A stretch of 11,276 nucleotides of DNA from Candidatus Gastranaerophilales bacterium (GCA_944326495.1 CALVEE010000140.1:1-11276); one strand, 5' to 3'. Positions 3,989 to 11,196 are shown, numbered from the stretch's first letter. Numbers and translations: made by a program. Notes: generated from the letters alone by a model not told the origin.

Positions 3989-6628
3989 ATGAAGCATTTT
4001 AAGAAGAGAACAATTGCATTGGTTCTGGCTTCAGTAGTAACGGTAGTTGGAGCTTTTGGCGCAGAAAATTACAAAAACAGCTTGATGTCGCTGAAATTTG
4101 AAAACAGCACTTCCGGTGCTGTAAGTATGACTCTGCTTACCCAAAGAAACTACGAGAAATCAATTACCCCCATCAAAAAAGATGCCACAACTTATATAAT
4201 AATGCTTCCGGACACCAACAGCCAGCTCCCCTCAGCACCGGAATTATCCGGCAACATTGAAAGTGTTGATGTAAAAACCATGCCATATACAACAAACAGT
4301 AACGGCTATACAAAAATTACAATCAAAACGCTTCCCAATACTCTGCTAAGCACTAAAAAAGCTCTATATATTCCTGAAAAAGTACCGCCCGTTCAAGAAA
4401 CACCGCCTCGACCGGCAGCTAAACCTGTTACACCTCCAAGATATGAAGAACAGCTTCAACGGACAATTCCAGCTGAATATGACCAGGATTACCGTGATTT
4501 GAACAGAACAATACATTCAAGCAGCGGTGTTGACCAGACCAGGCCGGTTGATATAAAAGAAAGCGTCCGCCAGTTTGAACCGGCCTCACCTGCGCAAACT
4601 CCGGCTACCAAACCTGTGAGCAATCCTCAAAAAGCTTCTCCGGCAGACAATACAGCGCAGCCGCTTCCGGATTATAACAATTCGGGAAACAGCACAGAAG
4701 TTCTGCTTCTTGTAATGGGAATTTTTCTGGTTATTATAACCTGCACTTATCTCTTTATAAGAACCAAAAACAAAATGGCTGAAATTCTAGGCGAACAGGC
4801 AGACTTTGATGTCAATGACGATACGTCTAAAAAAGCTAAAGAAAAAGAAAAGGAAAAAGAAAAAAAGAAAAAGATTAAAACCACAATCAGAAAACTTGAT
4901 AAAATGTATACGAAACCTGTCAAAATGCCTCTTGAACAGGTAGCCGTGCAACAAGCTGCGGAAGAGGATACAAATCCAAAAGAAGAAGAAAATGTTATTG
5001 TTGATTTAGATGAGCTGTTTCAGGAAAAAATCAAACAAGATAATACCGAACAGGAAGCCGTAACCGCAGAAGAAGAAGAAAACAGCGCCCTTGAAGATTT
5101 TCTCAGCGCCTTTTCATTTCCTGATGAAGAAGAAGCAGAGCAGGAAGAACCTTTATATAATGAAGAACTCTTTAATAAATTTATTAATGACGAGAATTTA
5201 AGATTTTCTAAGGCTGATATTGAAAAAATCAATGCTCTACTGAATTCCGAAATAAACGATGACACTCTCAAAAATATCAGTGAATTTGCAGTAACAAACC
5301 CGATAGAGAAGAAACCTTCGCGGACAGAAATTCTTGAAAACTTTGTTACAGCTTATACTATTAATCAGAATATTACTTTCACAAAAGATGATATTGATGC
5401 GCTAAATAAACTTATGAGCGTGGAACTGGATAATGATTTTATTACGGATTTGCGTACAAACCCGCACCGGCTTGAGGAAATGCAGAAAGAATTTGAGAAA
5501 CAAAAGACCAAGCCGCATAAAACTTCCGAACTTTTAACTTTGAATGTAAAAGATATGCTGCCGGATTTGTCAGAAGCTTTGAAAAAACAAGGCGGACGGA
5601 AAATTGAATCAGAAGTAAAACCGCAGGTTGTTTATTACAGCGAAGGGTATGATGTGAGCACAATCTCTCTGAAAGACCAGCTTCCGGATTTATCAAAAGA
5701 AATTAATAATGCGAATGCTTACCAATCAAGGCCTTCTGATGAAATACAGCTTGCAGAGTCAGGATATGATGTCGCTAAAATGTCAGTATCAGGTGAACTT
5801 GCAGACTTAGAAGATATGCTTAAAAACCCGGATAAGTATGATTCACCAAAAGAAGAAAATTTCCAGGCTGATGAAGAAACTCTATTAAAAAATATTACCA
5901 ATGTTACATTCAAACCTTTCTATGACGGAAGCGAAGAATTTGAAATTATTAATGATTTTGATGAATCAAATGCCCCGACTGTTTCCGATATGCAGGAAGA
6001 ATTTAACCAGTTTGATGAAGGGTTTGAAATTATTCGTGATGACGAAGAAATCCCGCAGGAAGAAGAACGCGAAATTAATGATTTTGAATCATTATATGAT
6101 AATACATACGTAGATTTTGATAAAGGATTTCAGGAGGAAACACCTCCAATGCCGGTGATTAACCGCCCGAAAAGCACTATCAAACCGGCAAGAAATGAAG
6201 ATACTGACAAACTGCTCGAGTTTATCGAAGAGAAACGCAAAGCACGCAAGACAAACGTCGAACAGGGTAAAAAAGAAGAGAATAACAATGCAAAGCCGGA
6301 AATAAAAGAAGAACACATTCCTTCTAAACCTGAACCTGTATGTATTGTAGACGGAGAAAAATACGAAATTCTTGATAGTTCTGAATTCTCACGCAAAACG
6401 GGATGTTATCTTGCTAAAAAAGCAGGAGAATTCTTTGTTATAGGATATACAGGGAATAATGTGTTTATAATCAAGCATTATGATGATTTAAAAACAGAAA
6501 AAATACAGGCAAGATTAAGCGAAAAACTGGATGACGGAACTTCAAGATATATTGTAAAAGCTGGAACTCATAAATTTATTTTAAATGTCGGCTTAAATAG
6601 CATTAAATACGTAATGGATTTATGCTGA
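3989..6628 (+). CDS. Single-pass envelope protein with FimV-like layout, 879 residues
   Basis: I do not recognise an exact family. In order it has: a signal peptide (1-25, KKR then a hydrophobic core, AFGA end); an exported beta-rich domain (about 28-128) that looks AMIN-like, the type of peptidoglycan-binding domain found in PilQ and AmiC; a Pro-rich linker (130-228); one membrane helix (237-257); a Lys/Glu run (281-297) that fits positive-inside topology; and about 500 mostly disordered, strongly acidic residues. These include two helical repeats (394-431, 449-488) and three LPDL-type repeats (about 514-611). A small, probably folded C-terminal domain (784-879) ends at Cys. The N-terminus should be outside and the large acidic part in the cytoplasm. 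This is the layout of FimV/TspA, which organise type IV pilus secretins; homology is not claimed. The start is supported by the signal peptide and the -10 box 6 bases upstream. Confidence 0.85.
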   Translation: MKHFKKRTIALVLASVVTVVGAFGAENYKNSLMSLKFENSTSGAVSMTLLTQRNYEKSITPIKKDATTYIIMLPDTNSQLPSAPELSGNIESVDVKTMPYTTNSNGYTKITIKTLPNTLLSTKKALYIPEKVPPVQETPPRPAAKPVTPPRYEEQLQRTIPAEYDQDYRDLNRTIHSSSGVDQTRPVDIKESVRQFEPASPAQTPATKPVSNPQKASPADNTAQPLPDYNNSGNSTEVLLLVMGIFLVIITCTYLFIRTKNKMAEILGEQADFDVNDDTSKKAKEKEKEKEKKKKIKTTIRKLDKMYTKPVKMPLEQVAVQQAAEEDTNPKEEENVIVDLDELFQEKIKQDNTEQEAVTAEEEENSALEDFLSAFSFPDEEEAEQEEPLYNEELFNKFINDENLRFSKADIEKINALLNSEINDDTLKNISEFAVTNPIEKKPSRTEILENFVTAYTINQNITFTKDDIDALNKLMSVELDNDFITDLRTNPHRLEEMQKEFEKQKTKPHKTSELLTLNVKDMLPDLSEALKKQGGRKIESEVKPQVVYYSEGYDVSTISLKDQLPDLSKEINNANAYQSRPSDEIQLAESGYDVAKMSVSGELADLEDMLKNPDKYDSPKEENFQADEETLLKNITNVTFKPFYDGSEEFEIINDFDESNAPTVSDMQEEFNQFDEGFEIIRDDEEIPQEEEREINDFESLYDNTYVDFDKGFQEETPPMPVINRPKSTIKPARNEDTDKLLEFIEEKRKARKTNVEQGKKEENNNAKPEIKEEHIPSKPEPVCIVDGEKYEILDSSEFSRKTGCYLAKKAGEFFVIGYTGNNVFIIKHYDDLKTEKIQARLSEKLDDGTSRYIVKAGTHKFILNVGLNSIKYVMDLC
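4694..4759 (+). other. Transmembrane helix segment of the envelope protein
   Basis: Codons 236-257 encode an uninterrupted hydrophobic stretch (EVLLLVMGIFLVIITCTYLF) followed by RTKNK. This is the only membrane segment after the signal peptide and separates the exported Pro-rich half from the acidic cytoplasmic half. Confidence 0.85.
5168..5452 (+). repeat. Tandem duplicated helical module in the envelope protein
   Basis: Residues 394-431 and 449-488 share the pattern F(S/T)K-x-DI-xx-(I/L)N-x-L(L/M)-xx-E(I/L)-x-(D/N)D. The DNA copies (5168-5281 and 5333-5452) have diverged, so the duplication is old and kept at protein level. It is likely a small helical docking module within the acidic region. 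Confidence 0.65.
5528..5821 (+). repeat. Three LPDL-type repeats of about 40 residues in the envelope protein
   Basis: LPDL occurs at residues 524-527 and 565-568 and LADL at 604-607, spaced 41 and 39 residues. The second and third units share GYDV-xx-(I/M)S(L/V)-xxx-L-x-DL, while the first keeps NVKDMLPDLSEALKK. The regular spacing in an otherwise disordered region suggests repeated short linear binding motifs. Confidence 0.65.
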
Positions 6629-6669
6629 TTGTTATCGAGACTCATTTATGATATCTTAGAAAAATAATC

Positions 6670-6675
6670 GAGGAG
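6670..6675 (+). promoter_or_regulatory. Shine-Dalgarno site of the glycosyltransferase gene
   Basis: GAGGAG lies 6 bases before the ATG at 6682 and selects it over an out-of-frame ATG at 6677. The gene lies 53 bases after the preceding stop, so it may share that transcript or use a weak promoter in the gap. Confidence 0.75.
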
Positions 6676-6681
6676 TATGAT

Positions 6682-7404
6682 ATGGATAAAAATGTTATTT
6701 GTATAAAATGGGGAACAAAATTCGGCCCCGAATACGTTAATAAACTTTATAAAATGGTAGAAAAAAATTTAACCATTCCGCACAGATTTGTCTGTTTTAC
6801 TGATAACGCGGAAGGCATCGTTGAAGGGGTTGAAATAAGACCGCTTCCGGAATTAGATGACGCGGGAATTCCTGATAGAATGTGGAAAAAACTGGGTTTA
6901 TTTGCAAACCCGCTTGCTGATTTAAAAGGTACAGCGCTGTTTTTAGATTTGGATATTATTATAAGAAGCTCGCTTGACCCGTTTTTTGAAGTTGAAGGAA
7001 GTTTTCTAATCTCAAAAGATTATGATTATCCGCATGATATTGTCGGAAACTCTTCTGTTTACCGGTTTGAGATTGGAAAACACGCTGATATTATTGAACA
7101 TTTTTATCAGGAAGGCAAAGACATAAGAAAAAGATATAAAAATGAACAGGTATTTTTGTCATATGAAATGGACAGAAAAGGACTGTTAAAATACTGGCCT
7201 AAGGATTGGGTCGTAAGCTTTAAGCGCCAGTGTCTCCACAAATTTCCGCTATGCTGGTTTAAGACACCGCGTGACCCTGAAGAGGCTAAAATCTTAATCT
7301 TCCACGGCCGTCCGACTCCGGAAGAAGCCTACCGCGGATATTTTGGAAAAGGCGGGTTCAGATATATTAAACCTACAAAATGGCTTGATAAATACTGGAA
7401 ATAA
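6682..7404 (+). CDS. Glycosyltransferase-like protein (GT-A fold, DxD motif), 240 residues
   Basis: The protein opens with NVICIKWGTKFGPEYVNKLYKMV and HRFVCFTDN, a pattern I know from bacterial and phage proteins annotated as glycosyltransferases with a GT8-like GT-A fold. The likely metal- and sugar-nucleotide-binding motif is FLDLDIII, with D89 and D91. Further family-like elements are GNSSVYRF (122-129), NEQVFLSYE (154-162), WPKDWVVSFK (172-181) and FHGRPTP (207-213). The donor and acceptor cannot be read from the sequence. There is no signal peptide or membrane helix, so it would act in the cytoplasm, plausibly on cell-surface glycan precursors. It follows the envelope protein gene by 53 bases on the same strand. 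Its stop codon abuts the stop of the convergent ATPase gene with no gap. Confidence 0.82.
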   Translation: MDKNVICIKWGTKFGPEYVNKLYKMVEKNLTIPHRFVCFTDNAEGIVEGVEIRPLPELDDAGIPDRMWKKLGLFANPLADLKGTALFLDLDIIIRSSLDPFFEVEGSFLISKDYDYPHDIVGNSSVYRFEIGKHADIIEHFYQEGKDIRKRYKNEQVFLSYEMDRKGLLKYWPKDWVVSFKRQCLHKFPLCWFKTPRDPEEAKILIFHGRPTPEEAYRGYFGKGGFRYIKPTKWLDKYWK

Positions 7405-8082
7405 TTACCAGAATGCTTTAGGCATCATGCGTTTGTACGTCCAGATTTCAACTCCGTCATAGGTTAGATTAAAGTTTGAAGCAAGCTTTTCGTCAACACC
7501 GATTGCGCGGATAGGAAGATTTATTTTTTCGCAGGCTTCCTTTAATTTGTTATAACCGTTTATAATATCATCTTTTGTAGTCTCATCTCCAAAATGGGTA
7601 TTAGAAATAACGCCGGTAAACTTTTTCCACGGACGTTTTTCAATCCCTTCGGAAAAAGTTACGTATTCAATAATATTATCAACCGTTGAAGTTTCAAATT
7701 TAGCAGTATTGACTACAAGATAAATTTCAAGATTTTCTTCTTTATCAATATTATTCAAAATATCAAGAATATCCAGTCCGCCTGCACCATAACCGACATC
7801 AATAATTATATCGCCCTCTTTAGCAAGACAATTTGTCTGTGCCGGAGTTACATAGCTTGCAGCCTCACCGAGTCCGAAATTATCCGGCTGGGTTATAACA
7901 TTTATACCCATATCTTCAAGCTCATGCGCAATCGGACGCAGAGTATAAGCAGGCTCAACCGTATCTAAATCAACAAGAGTAATCCTCTTATTCAAAACTG
8001 CATACTGCCTTGCACGATTAAGCGCCGTTTCTGATTTCCCGCTTGCATAAGCCCCCGCATAAACTTCTACAACTCTCTTCAT
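7405..8082 (-). CDS. P-loop ATPase of the CobQ/MinD/ParA-like type, 225 residues
   Basis: The N-terminus carries a Walker A, GAYASGKS (10-17), followed by VDLDTVEPAYTLR (37-49). The latter corresponds to the DLDxVNPYFRSRE switch segment of a family of small ParA/MinD/CobQ-like ATPases. Walker B is DIIIDVGYGAGG (91-102), and NTHFGDETT (161-169) fits the base-recognition and sensor region. There is no membrane segment. The precise role is unknown: the family includes chromosome or plasmid partition, metal-cluster and cobyrinate enzymes, and none of these is indicated here. Its ATG overlaps the aroB stop by four bases (ATGA), so it is translationally coupled to aroB and is the last gene of the aro operon. 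An SD-like AAAGGTGA precedes the ATG. No terminator is visible after its stop, where the glycosyltransferase gene ends head-on. Confidence 0.85.
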   Translation of the reverse strand: MKRVVEVYAGAYASGKSETALNRARQYAVLNKRITLVDLDTVEPAYTLRPIAHELEDMGINVITQPDNFGLGEAASYVTPAQTNCLAKEGDIIIDVGYGAGGLDILDILNNIDKEENLEIYLVVNTAKFETSTVDNIIEYVTFSEGIEKRPWKKFTGVISNTHFGDETTKDDIINGYNKLKEACEKINLPIRAIGVDEKLASNFNLTYDGVEIWTYKRMMPKAFW

Positions 8083-9167
8083 TCTTCACCTTTAAACATT
8101 TGTTCCACTTCATCCGCAGCAAGCTGAATTTCACCAACTTTTTTCTTATCTGTCGGAATAATAAATGTAATCTTGCCGGCTTCTGCTTTTTTATCTTTTT
8201 TCAGAATATTAATTAATTTTTCTGCAGGATATTTGATTTCGAGCGGTTCAAAGCCGTATTTTTCCAGAAGCTCCATTGAAAGCCTGTAGTAAGAATACGT
8301 AATATATTGTTTTTCATAAGCCCATTGAATAATAAAAAACATTCCGTAAACTACAGCTTCACCATGAGTGTATTTTTTGTATTTTGTAATTGTTTCTAAT
8401 GCATGCGCTAAAGTATGCCCGAAATTAAGTATTTTTCTCAACCCGCCTTCTTTTTCATCCTGATTTACAACTGCTATTTTTAAATTGAGACAGTATTCAA
8501 TCATTCTGATTATTGTAATAGGCTCCTTTTCCAGAATTTTATCGCAGCCGAGAGTCAGGAATTCAAATAGGTATAACGGATTAGGGTATTTACAGCTTTC
8601 CTCAATAAACGCATATTTTAATACTTCGCCTAAACCTGACATATACTGCCTGTCATCTAAGGTTTCAAGAAAATTTATATTAATAAAAACAGCTTTTGGC
8701 TGATAAAAAGAGCCGATAATATTTTTAGCTTCCCTTAAATCAATTGCGGTTTTTCCGCCTACAGAAGAGTCTACCGCGGAAAGAAGCGTTGTCGGAATTT
8801 GTATAAAATCAATCCCTCTCATATAAGTAGACGCCGCAAATCCTGCCAAATCCCCGACGACTCCGCCCCCTGCGGCTATTATAACATCTTTTCTTGTCAA
8901 ACCCCGCTGGACAGCACGCTCTATAATCTTGAGGTAATTTTTAATATTTTTTTCCCGCTCGCCGTCTTTTAAAATAAAAATCTCTTCCTCATCAAAATCC
9001 AAATCATCTCTATACAGGTCGTAAACCTTTTTAGAGATTACAACAAGGCGCTTTTGCCCCTCTGTAATTTTAGCAATTTCCCGATTAAGTTTTTCAAAAC
9101 TCTCATCCGAAATTTCTATATTATACTTTTTTTCGTCACTGATTTTAACTTTGAGAATTTGTTTCAT
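8079..9167 (-). CDS. aroB: 3-dehydroquinate synthase
   Basis: This enzyme converts DAHP to 3-dehydroquinate, step two of the shikimate pathway; it is cytoplasmic and uses NAD+ and a divalent metal. At 362 residues it has the usual length. The NAD-binding glycine motif is AAGGGVVGDLAGF (98-110). The substrate-binding block is PTTLLSAVDSSVGGKTAID (125-143), followed by KNIIGSFYQP (148-157). Metal ligands expected from the family are visible as E181 in GLGEVLKY, H251 in NFGHTLAHALE and H268 in YTHGEAVVYG. It overlaps aroK by 23 bases and the ATPase gene by 4, so the three are coupled. The SD is a weak AAGG about 9 bases upstream, inside aroK. Nothing essential is missing, so it should be active. 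Confidence 0.97.
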   Translation of the reverse strand: MKQILKVKISDEKKYNIEISDESFEKLNREIAKITEGQKRLVVISKKVYDLYRDDLDFDEEEIFILKDGEREKNIKNYLKIIERAVQRGLTRKDVIIAAGGGVVGDLAGFAASTYMRGIDFIQIPTTLLSAVDSSVGGKTAIDLREAKNIIGSFYQPKAVFININFLETLDDRQYMSGLGEVLKYAFIEESCKYPNPLYLFEFLTLGCDKILEKEPITIIRMIEYCLNLKIAVVNQDEKEGGLRKILNFGHTLAHALETITKYKKYTHGEAVVYGMFFIIQWAYEKQYITYSYYRLSMELLEKYGFEPLEIKYPAEKLINILKKDKKAEAGKITFIIPTDKKKVGEIQLAADEVEQMFKGEE

Positions 9168-9660
9168 CTAAAATAAACCTTACAATTTCATCTTCGCTCA
9201 ATCTGCTTGTATCGATTGTATAATGCGCTTTTTTGTAATTTTCTTCCCGCCTTAAAAGCATATCTTCCAGAATTTTTTTCTGATTATCTTTCATAAGCAA
9301 AGGTCTTGTTGTATCATTAGTTATTCTATCATATAAAATCTCAATATCTGTTTTAAGATAAAAAACTTTACCGAAATTCAAAAGCACAACTCTGTTGTCA
9401 GGGTTTTGGAATGCTCCTCCGCCTGTTGAAATTATTTTATTCTTTCCCGTACAAATCATTTTGATTGTATCGTATTCAAGTTTCCTGAAATAATCCTCGG
9501 AAAATTCTTCAAAAATCTTACTTATAGCCTTGCCTTCCGTCTTTTCAATAAGACTGTCCACATCTATATGAATATAATCGGCTAAGTTTTCGGCAAGCCT
9601 GGCGCCGATTGTTGTTTTTCCGCATGCCGGCATGCCGACAAGAATAATATTAGAGCCCAT
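9145..9660 (-). CDS. aroK: Shikimate kinase
   Basis: It phosphorylates shikimate at the 3-hydroxyl with ATP, step five of the pathway. Its 171 residues are typical. The P-loop is GMPACGKTT (9-17). Shikimate-binding residues are D33/D35 in HIDVDSLIE and R59 in FRKLE. The GGG motif is at 80-82. The lid region has TTRPLL (117-122, R119), and R138 lies in LLRREENYKKAHYTID. The ATG at 9660 lies inside the end of aroC (11-base overlap). It has a good AAGGAG on the minus strand (9665-9670), though only 4 bases away, so it is translated from the aroC message. Its own end overlaps aroB by 23 bases. Confidence 0.96.
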   Translation of the reverse strand: MGSNIILVGMPACGKTTIGARLAENLADYIHIDVDSLIEKTEGKAISKIFEEFSEDYFRKLEYDTIKMICTGKNKIISTGGGAFQNPDNRVVLLNFGKVFYLKTDIEILYDRITNDTTRPLLMKDNQKKILEDMLLRREENYKKAHYTIDTSRLSEDEIVRFILDETNSQS

Positions 9661-10813
9661 AATGCTCCTTCATCTCGACAAAATTATCACCGCCTATTTT
9701 TGTAAGAAGCTCATCTGCAAGAATTATTGCGACTCTCGCTTCTGCCACAACCGCGCAAGCAGGAACCGCGCAGGTATCAGAGCGTTCAAAATGCGCACTT
9801 GCCGGTTTCATATCCTTAATATCAACCGTAGCAAGCGCCTTCCGCATTGTAGGAATAGCTTTCATCGTACCTTTAATAACAAGCGCTTCGCCGTTTGTCA
9901 TACCGCCCTCGAGTCCGCCGGCATTATTAGTCTGGCGGTAGATTGTTTTGTTTTTCACAAAAATCTCATCATGCATCTGTGAGCCTCTTAAAGACGCTGC
10001 TTCAACTCCTGCACCGATTTCAACGGCTTTAACTGCAGGAATACTCATAACAGCCTGCGCTAAGCGCCCGTCTAAAGTCCTGTCCCAGTGTACATACGAA
10101 CCTAAGCCGACAGGGAGATTCCCGAATATAACCTCAAACTTTCCGCCTAAAGTATCACCCGCTTGAGCTGCTTCATCAATTGCATTTCGCATTCTATCCG
10201 CAGTTAAATCATCCGCGCATCTCACATCCGATTGCTCGGCTTTTTCTTTTATCAAAGTATAAGTCTTAGGGTAAAAATCCAGTTTTACATTTCCAATCTG
10301 TATTACATGTGAAAACCCCATAATACCAAATTCTTTAAGAATTTGTTTGGCAACAGAGCCTACTGCCACCTCTATTGCGGTTTTTCTTGCGCTTGAACGC
10401 TCAAGCACATCTCTTAAATCAGTAAAATTATATTTAACCGAACCCGCATAATCAGCATGTCCCGGGCGGATTTTTGTAAATGCTTTTGCTTCTATCTTCT
10501 TTATAGTTTCCTCTGCCGGATATTCCTGATACTCGGTATTCATAACATCCTGCCAGTTTTCGTAATCCTTATTTTTAATTTCAAGACAAATCGGGGCGCC
10601 GGTTGATTTACCGAACCTCACGCCGGATTTAATCTCAACAGTGTCTTTTTCAATCTTCATCCTGCCGCCCCGACCATAGCCTACTTGCCGGCGGGCTAAA
10701 TCTTCATTGATTACAGAAGCTTTTATTCTTATTCCTGCAGGTATTCCTTCTATTATTGCGTTAAGGCATTTACCGTGGCTTTCGCCTGATGTTAAAAATC
10801 TGAATCTGTTCAT
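9650..10813 (-). CDS. aroC: Chorismate synthase
   Basis: It forms chorismate from EPSP using reduced FMN, the last shikimate-pathway step. I choose the ATG at 10813, giving MNRFRFLTSGESHGK, the family's normal N-terminus. The frame stays open to a GTG at 10840, but that lies inside a terminator hairpin. The 387-residue product has SGESHG (9-14, catalytic H13), GYGRGGRMKIE (45-55), RPGHADYAG (116-124, H119), ERSSARKTA (138-146), RTLDGRLAQ (245-253), the GGMTNGE stretch (303-309) and FERSDTCAVPA (342-352). It heads an operon with aroK, aroB and the ATPase gene. There is no SD; a TATAAT box ends six bases before the ATG, so the message is probably leaderless. Confidence 0.97.
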   Translation of the reverse strand: MNRFRFLTSGESHGKCLNAIIEGIPAGIRIKASVINEDLARRQVGYGRGGRMKIEKDTVEIKSGVRFGKSTGAPICLEIKNKDYENWQDVMNTEYQEYPAEETIKKIEAKAFTKIRPGHADYAGSVKYNFTDLRDVLERSSARKTAIEVAVGSVAKQILKEFGIMGFSHVIQIGNVKLDFYPKTYTLIKEKAEQSDVRCADDLTADRMRNAIDEAAQAGDTLGGKFEVIFGNLPVGLGSYVHWDRTLDGRLAQAVMSIPAVKAVEIGAGVEAASLRGSQMHDEIFVKNKTIYRQTNNAGGLEGGMTNGEALVIKGTMKAIPTMRKALATVDIKDMKPASAHFERSDTCAVPACAVVAEARVAIILADELLTKIGGDNFVEMKEHYGL

Positions 10814-10819
10814 GCCAAT

Positions 10820-10825
10820 ATTATA
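10820..10825 (-). promoter_or_regulatory. -10 box of the aroC operon, at leaderless distance
   Basis: The minus strand reads a perfect TATAAT, then ATTGGC and the ATG at 10813, so +1 should be the A of the start codon. No SD can fit. The region where a -35 would lie is the loop and arm of the upstream terminator hairpin and has no good -35 match. The alternative is expression by read-through from the upstream gene. Confidence 0.6.
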
Positions 10826-10829
10826 TAAT

Positions 10830-10861
10830 AAAAAAAGCACTCCGGTTAGAGTGCTTTTTTT
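10830..10861 (-). terminator. Rho-independent terminator between the small exported protein gene and aroC
   Basis: A 7-bp stem AGCACTC/GAGTGCT (10836-10842 with 10849-10855) closes a six-base loop. It is flanked by A- and T-tracts on both sides, so the structure is symmetric and could work in both directions. In the minus direction it follows the stop of the upstream gene by only a few bases and is followed by seven Ts. Its T-tract runs straight into the aroC -10 region. Confidence 0.88.
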
Positions 10862-10864
10862 AAA

Positions 10865-11194
10865 CTATAAATCTGACCAGCTCGGATATTGCTTGATATC
10901 GTGGTGATATCTCTGCTCGCTGTCCTGCGACGGGTCAAGGTATGAATAGCAGTTTTTCAAAAACCTTACAAACTTGTTATTACTTGTTTTTGTTTGATAA
11001 AGAGGTTCTGCCGGTTTTCCGTCTATTCTGTTTTTAATAATATAGACTTCTTCTGCTGCAGCTTCTGAATATCCGCCATTGATCATGTACTCCGGATCTG
11101 TAACTTGCTGCGGAGTTACTTCTGCGTGAGCGCTTAAGCACAACACTGAAAATAAAGCCAATACTAATAATAAATTTCTTCTCATAACACCCAT
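10865..11194 (-). CDS. Small exported protein of unknown function, 109 residues
   Basis: I do not recognise the family. The N-terminus is a clear Sec signal peptide: RR at 5-6, a Leu-rich core (8-20) and a cleavage site after AHA (residue 24). There is no lipobox, so it is probably soluble outside the cytoplasmic membrane. The mature part is about 85 residues and polar, with GGYSEAAAEEVYIIKNR (40-56), KFVRFLKNCYSYLDPS (74-89, one Cys) and an aromatic/His-rich end (RYHHDIKQYPSWSDL). A second ATG at codon 4 (11185) is an equally good start, since it leaves MRRN before the core; neither has a clear SD. The gene has its own promoter (11222-11250) and its own terminator directly after the stop, so it appears to be a single-gene unit, unless it continues from the possible gene end at the right edge. 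Confidence 0.82.
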   Translation of the reverse strand: MGVMRRNLLLVLALFSVLCLSAHAEVTPQQVTDPEYMINGGYSEAAAEEVYIIKNRIDGKPAEPLYQTKTSNNKFVRFLKNCYSYLDPSQDSEQRYHHDIKQYPSWSDL

Positions 11195-11196
11195 TC

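Noticed and set aside
6629..6657. TTGTTA-17-TATCTT as a promoter for the glycosyltransferase gene
   Set aside because: Both boxes match only 4 of 6 and no other support exists; the gene could equally be read through from the envelope protein gene.
9632..9982. 116-residue plus-strand frame opposite aroC and the start of aroK
   Set aside because: It is antisense to two well-supported enzymes and has no domain or ribosome site.
10814..10840. Nine-residue N-terminal extension of chorismate synthase from a GTG at 10840
   Set aside because: The GTG lies inside the terminator hairpin, has no SD, and would encode a hydrophobic leader not found in AroC. The ATG at 10813 gives the standard MNRFRFLTSGESHG start.
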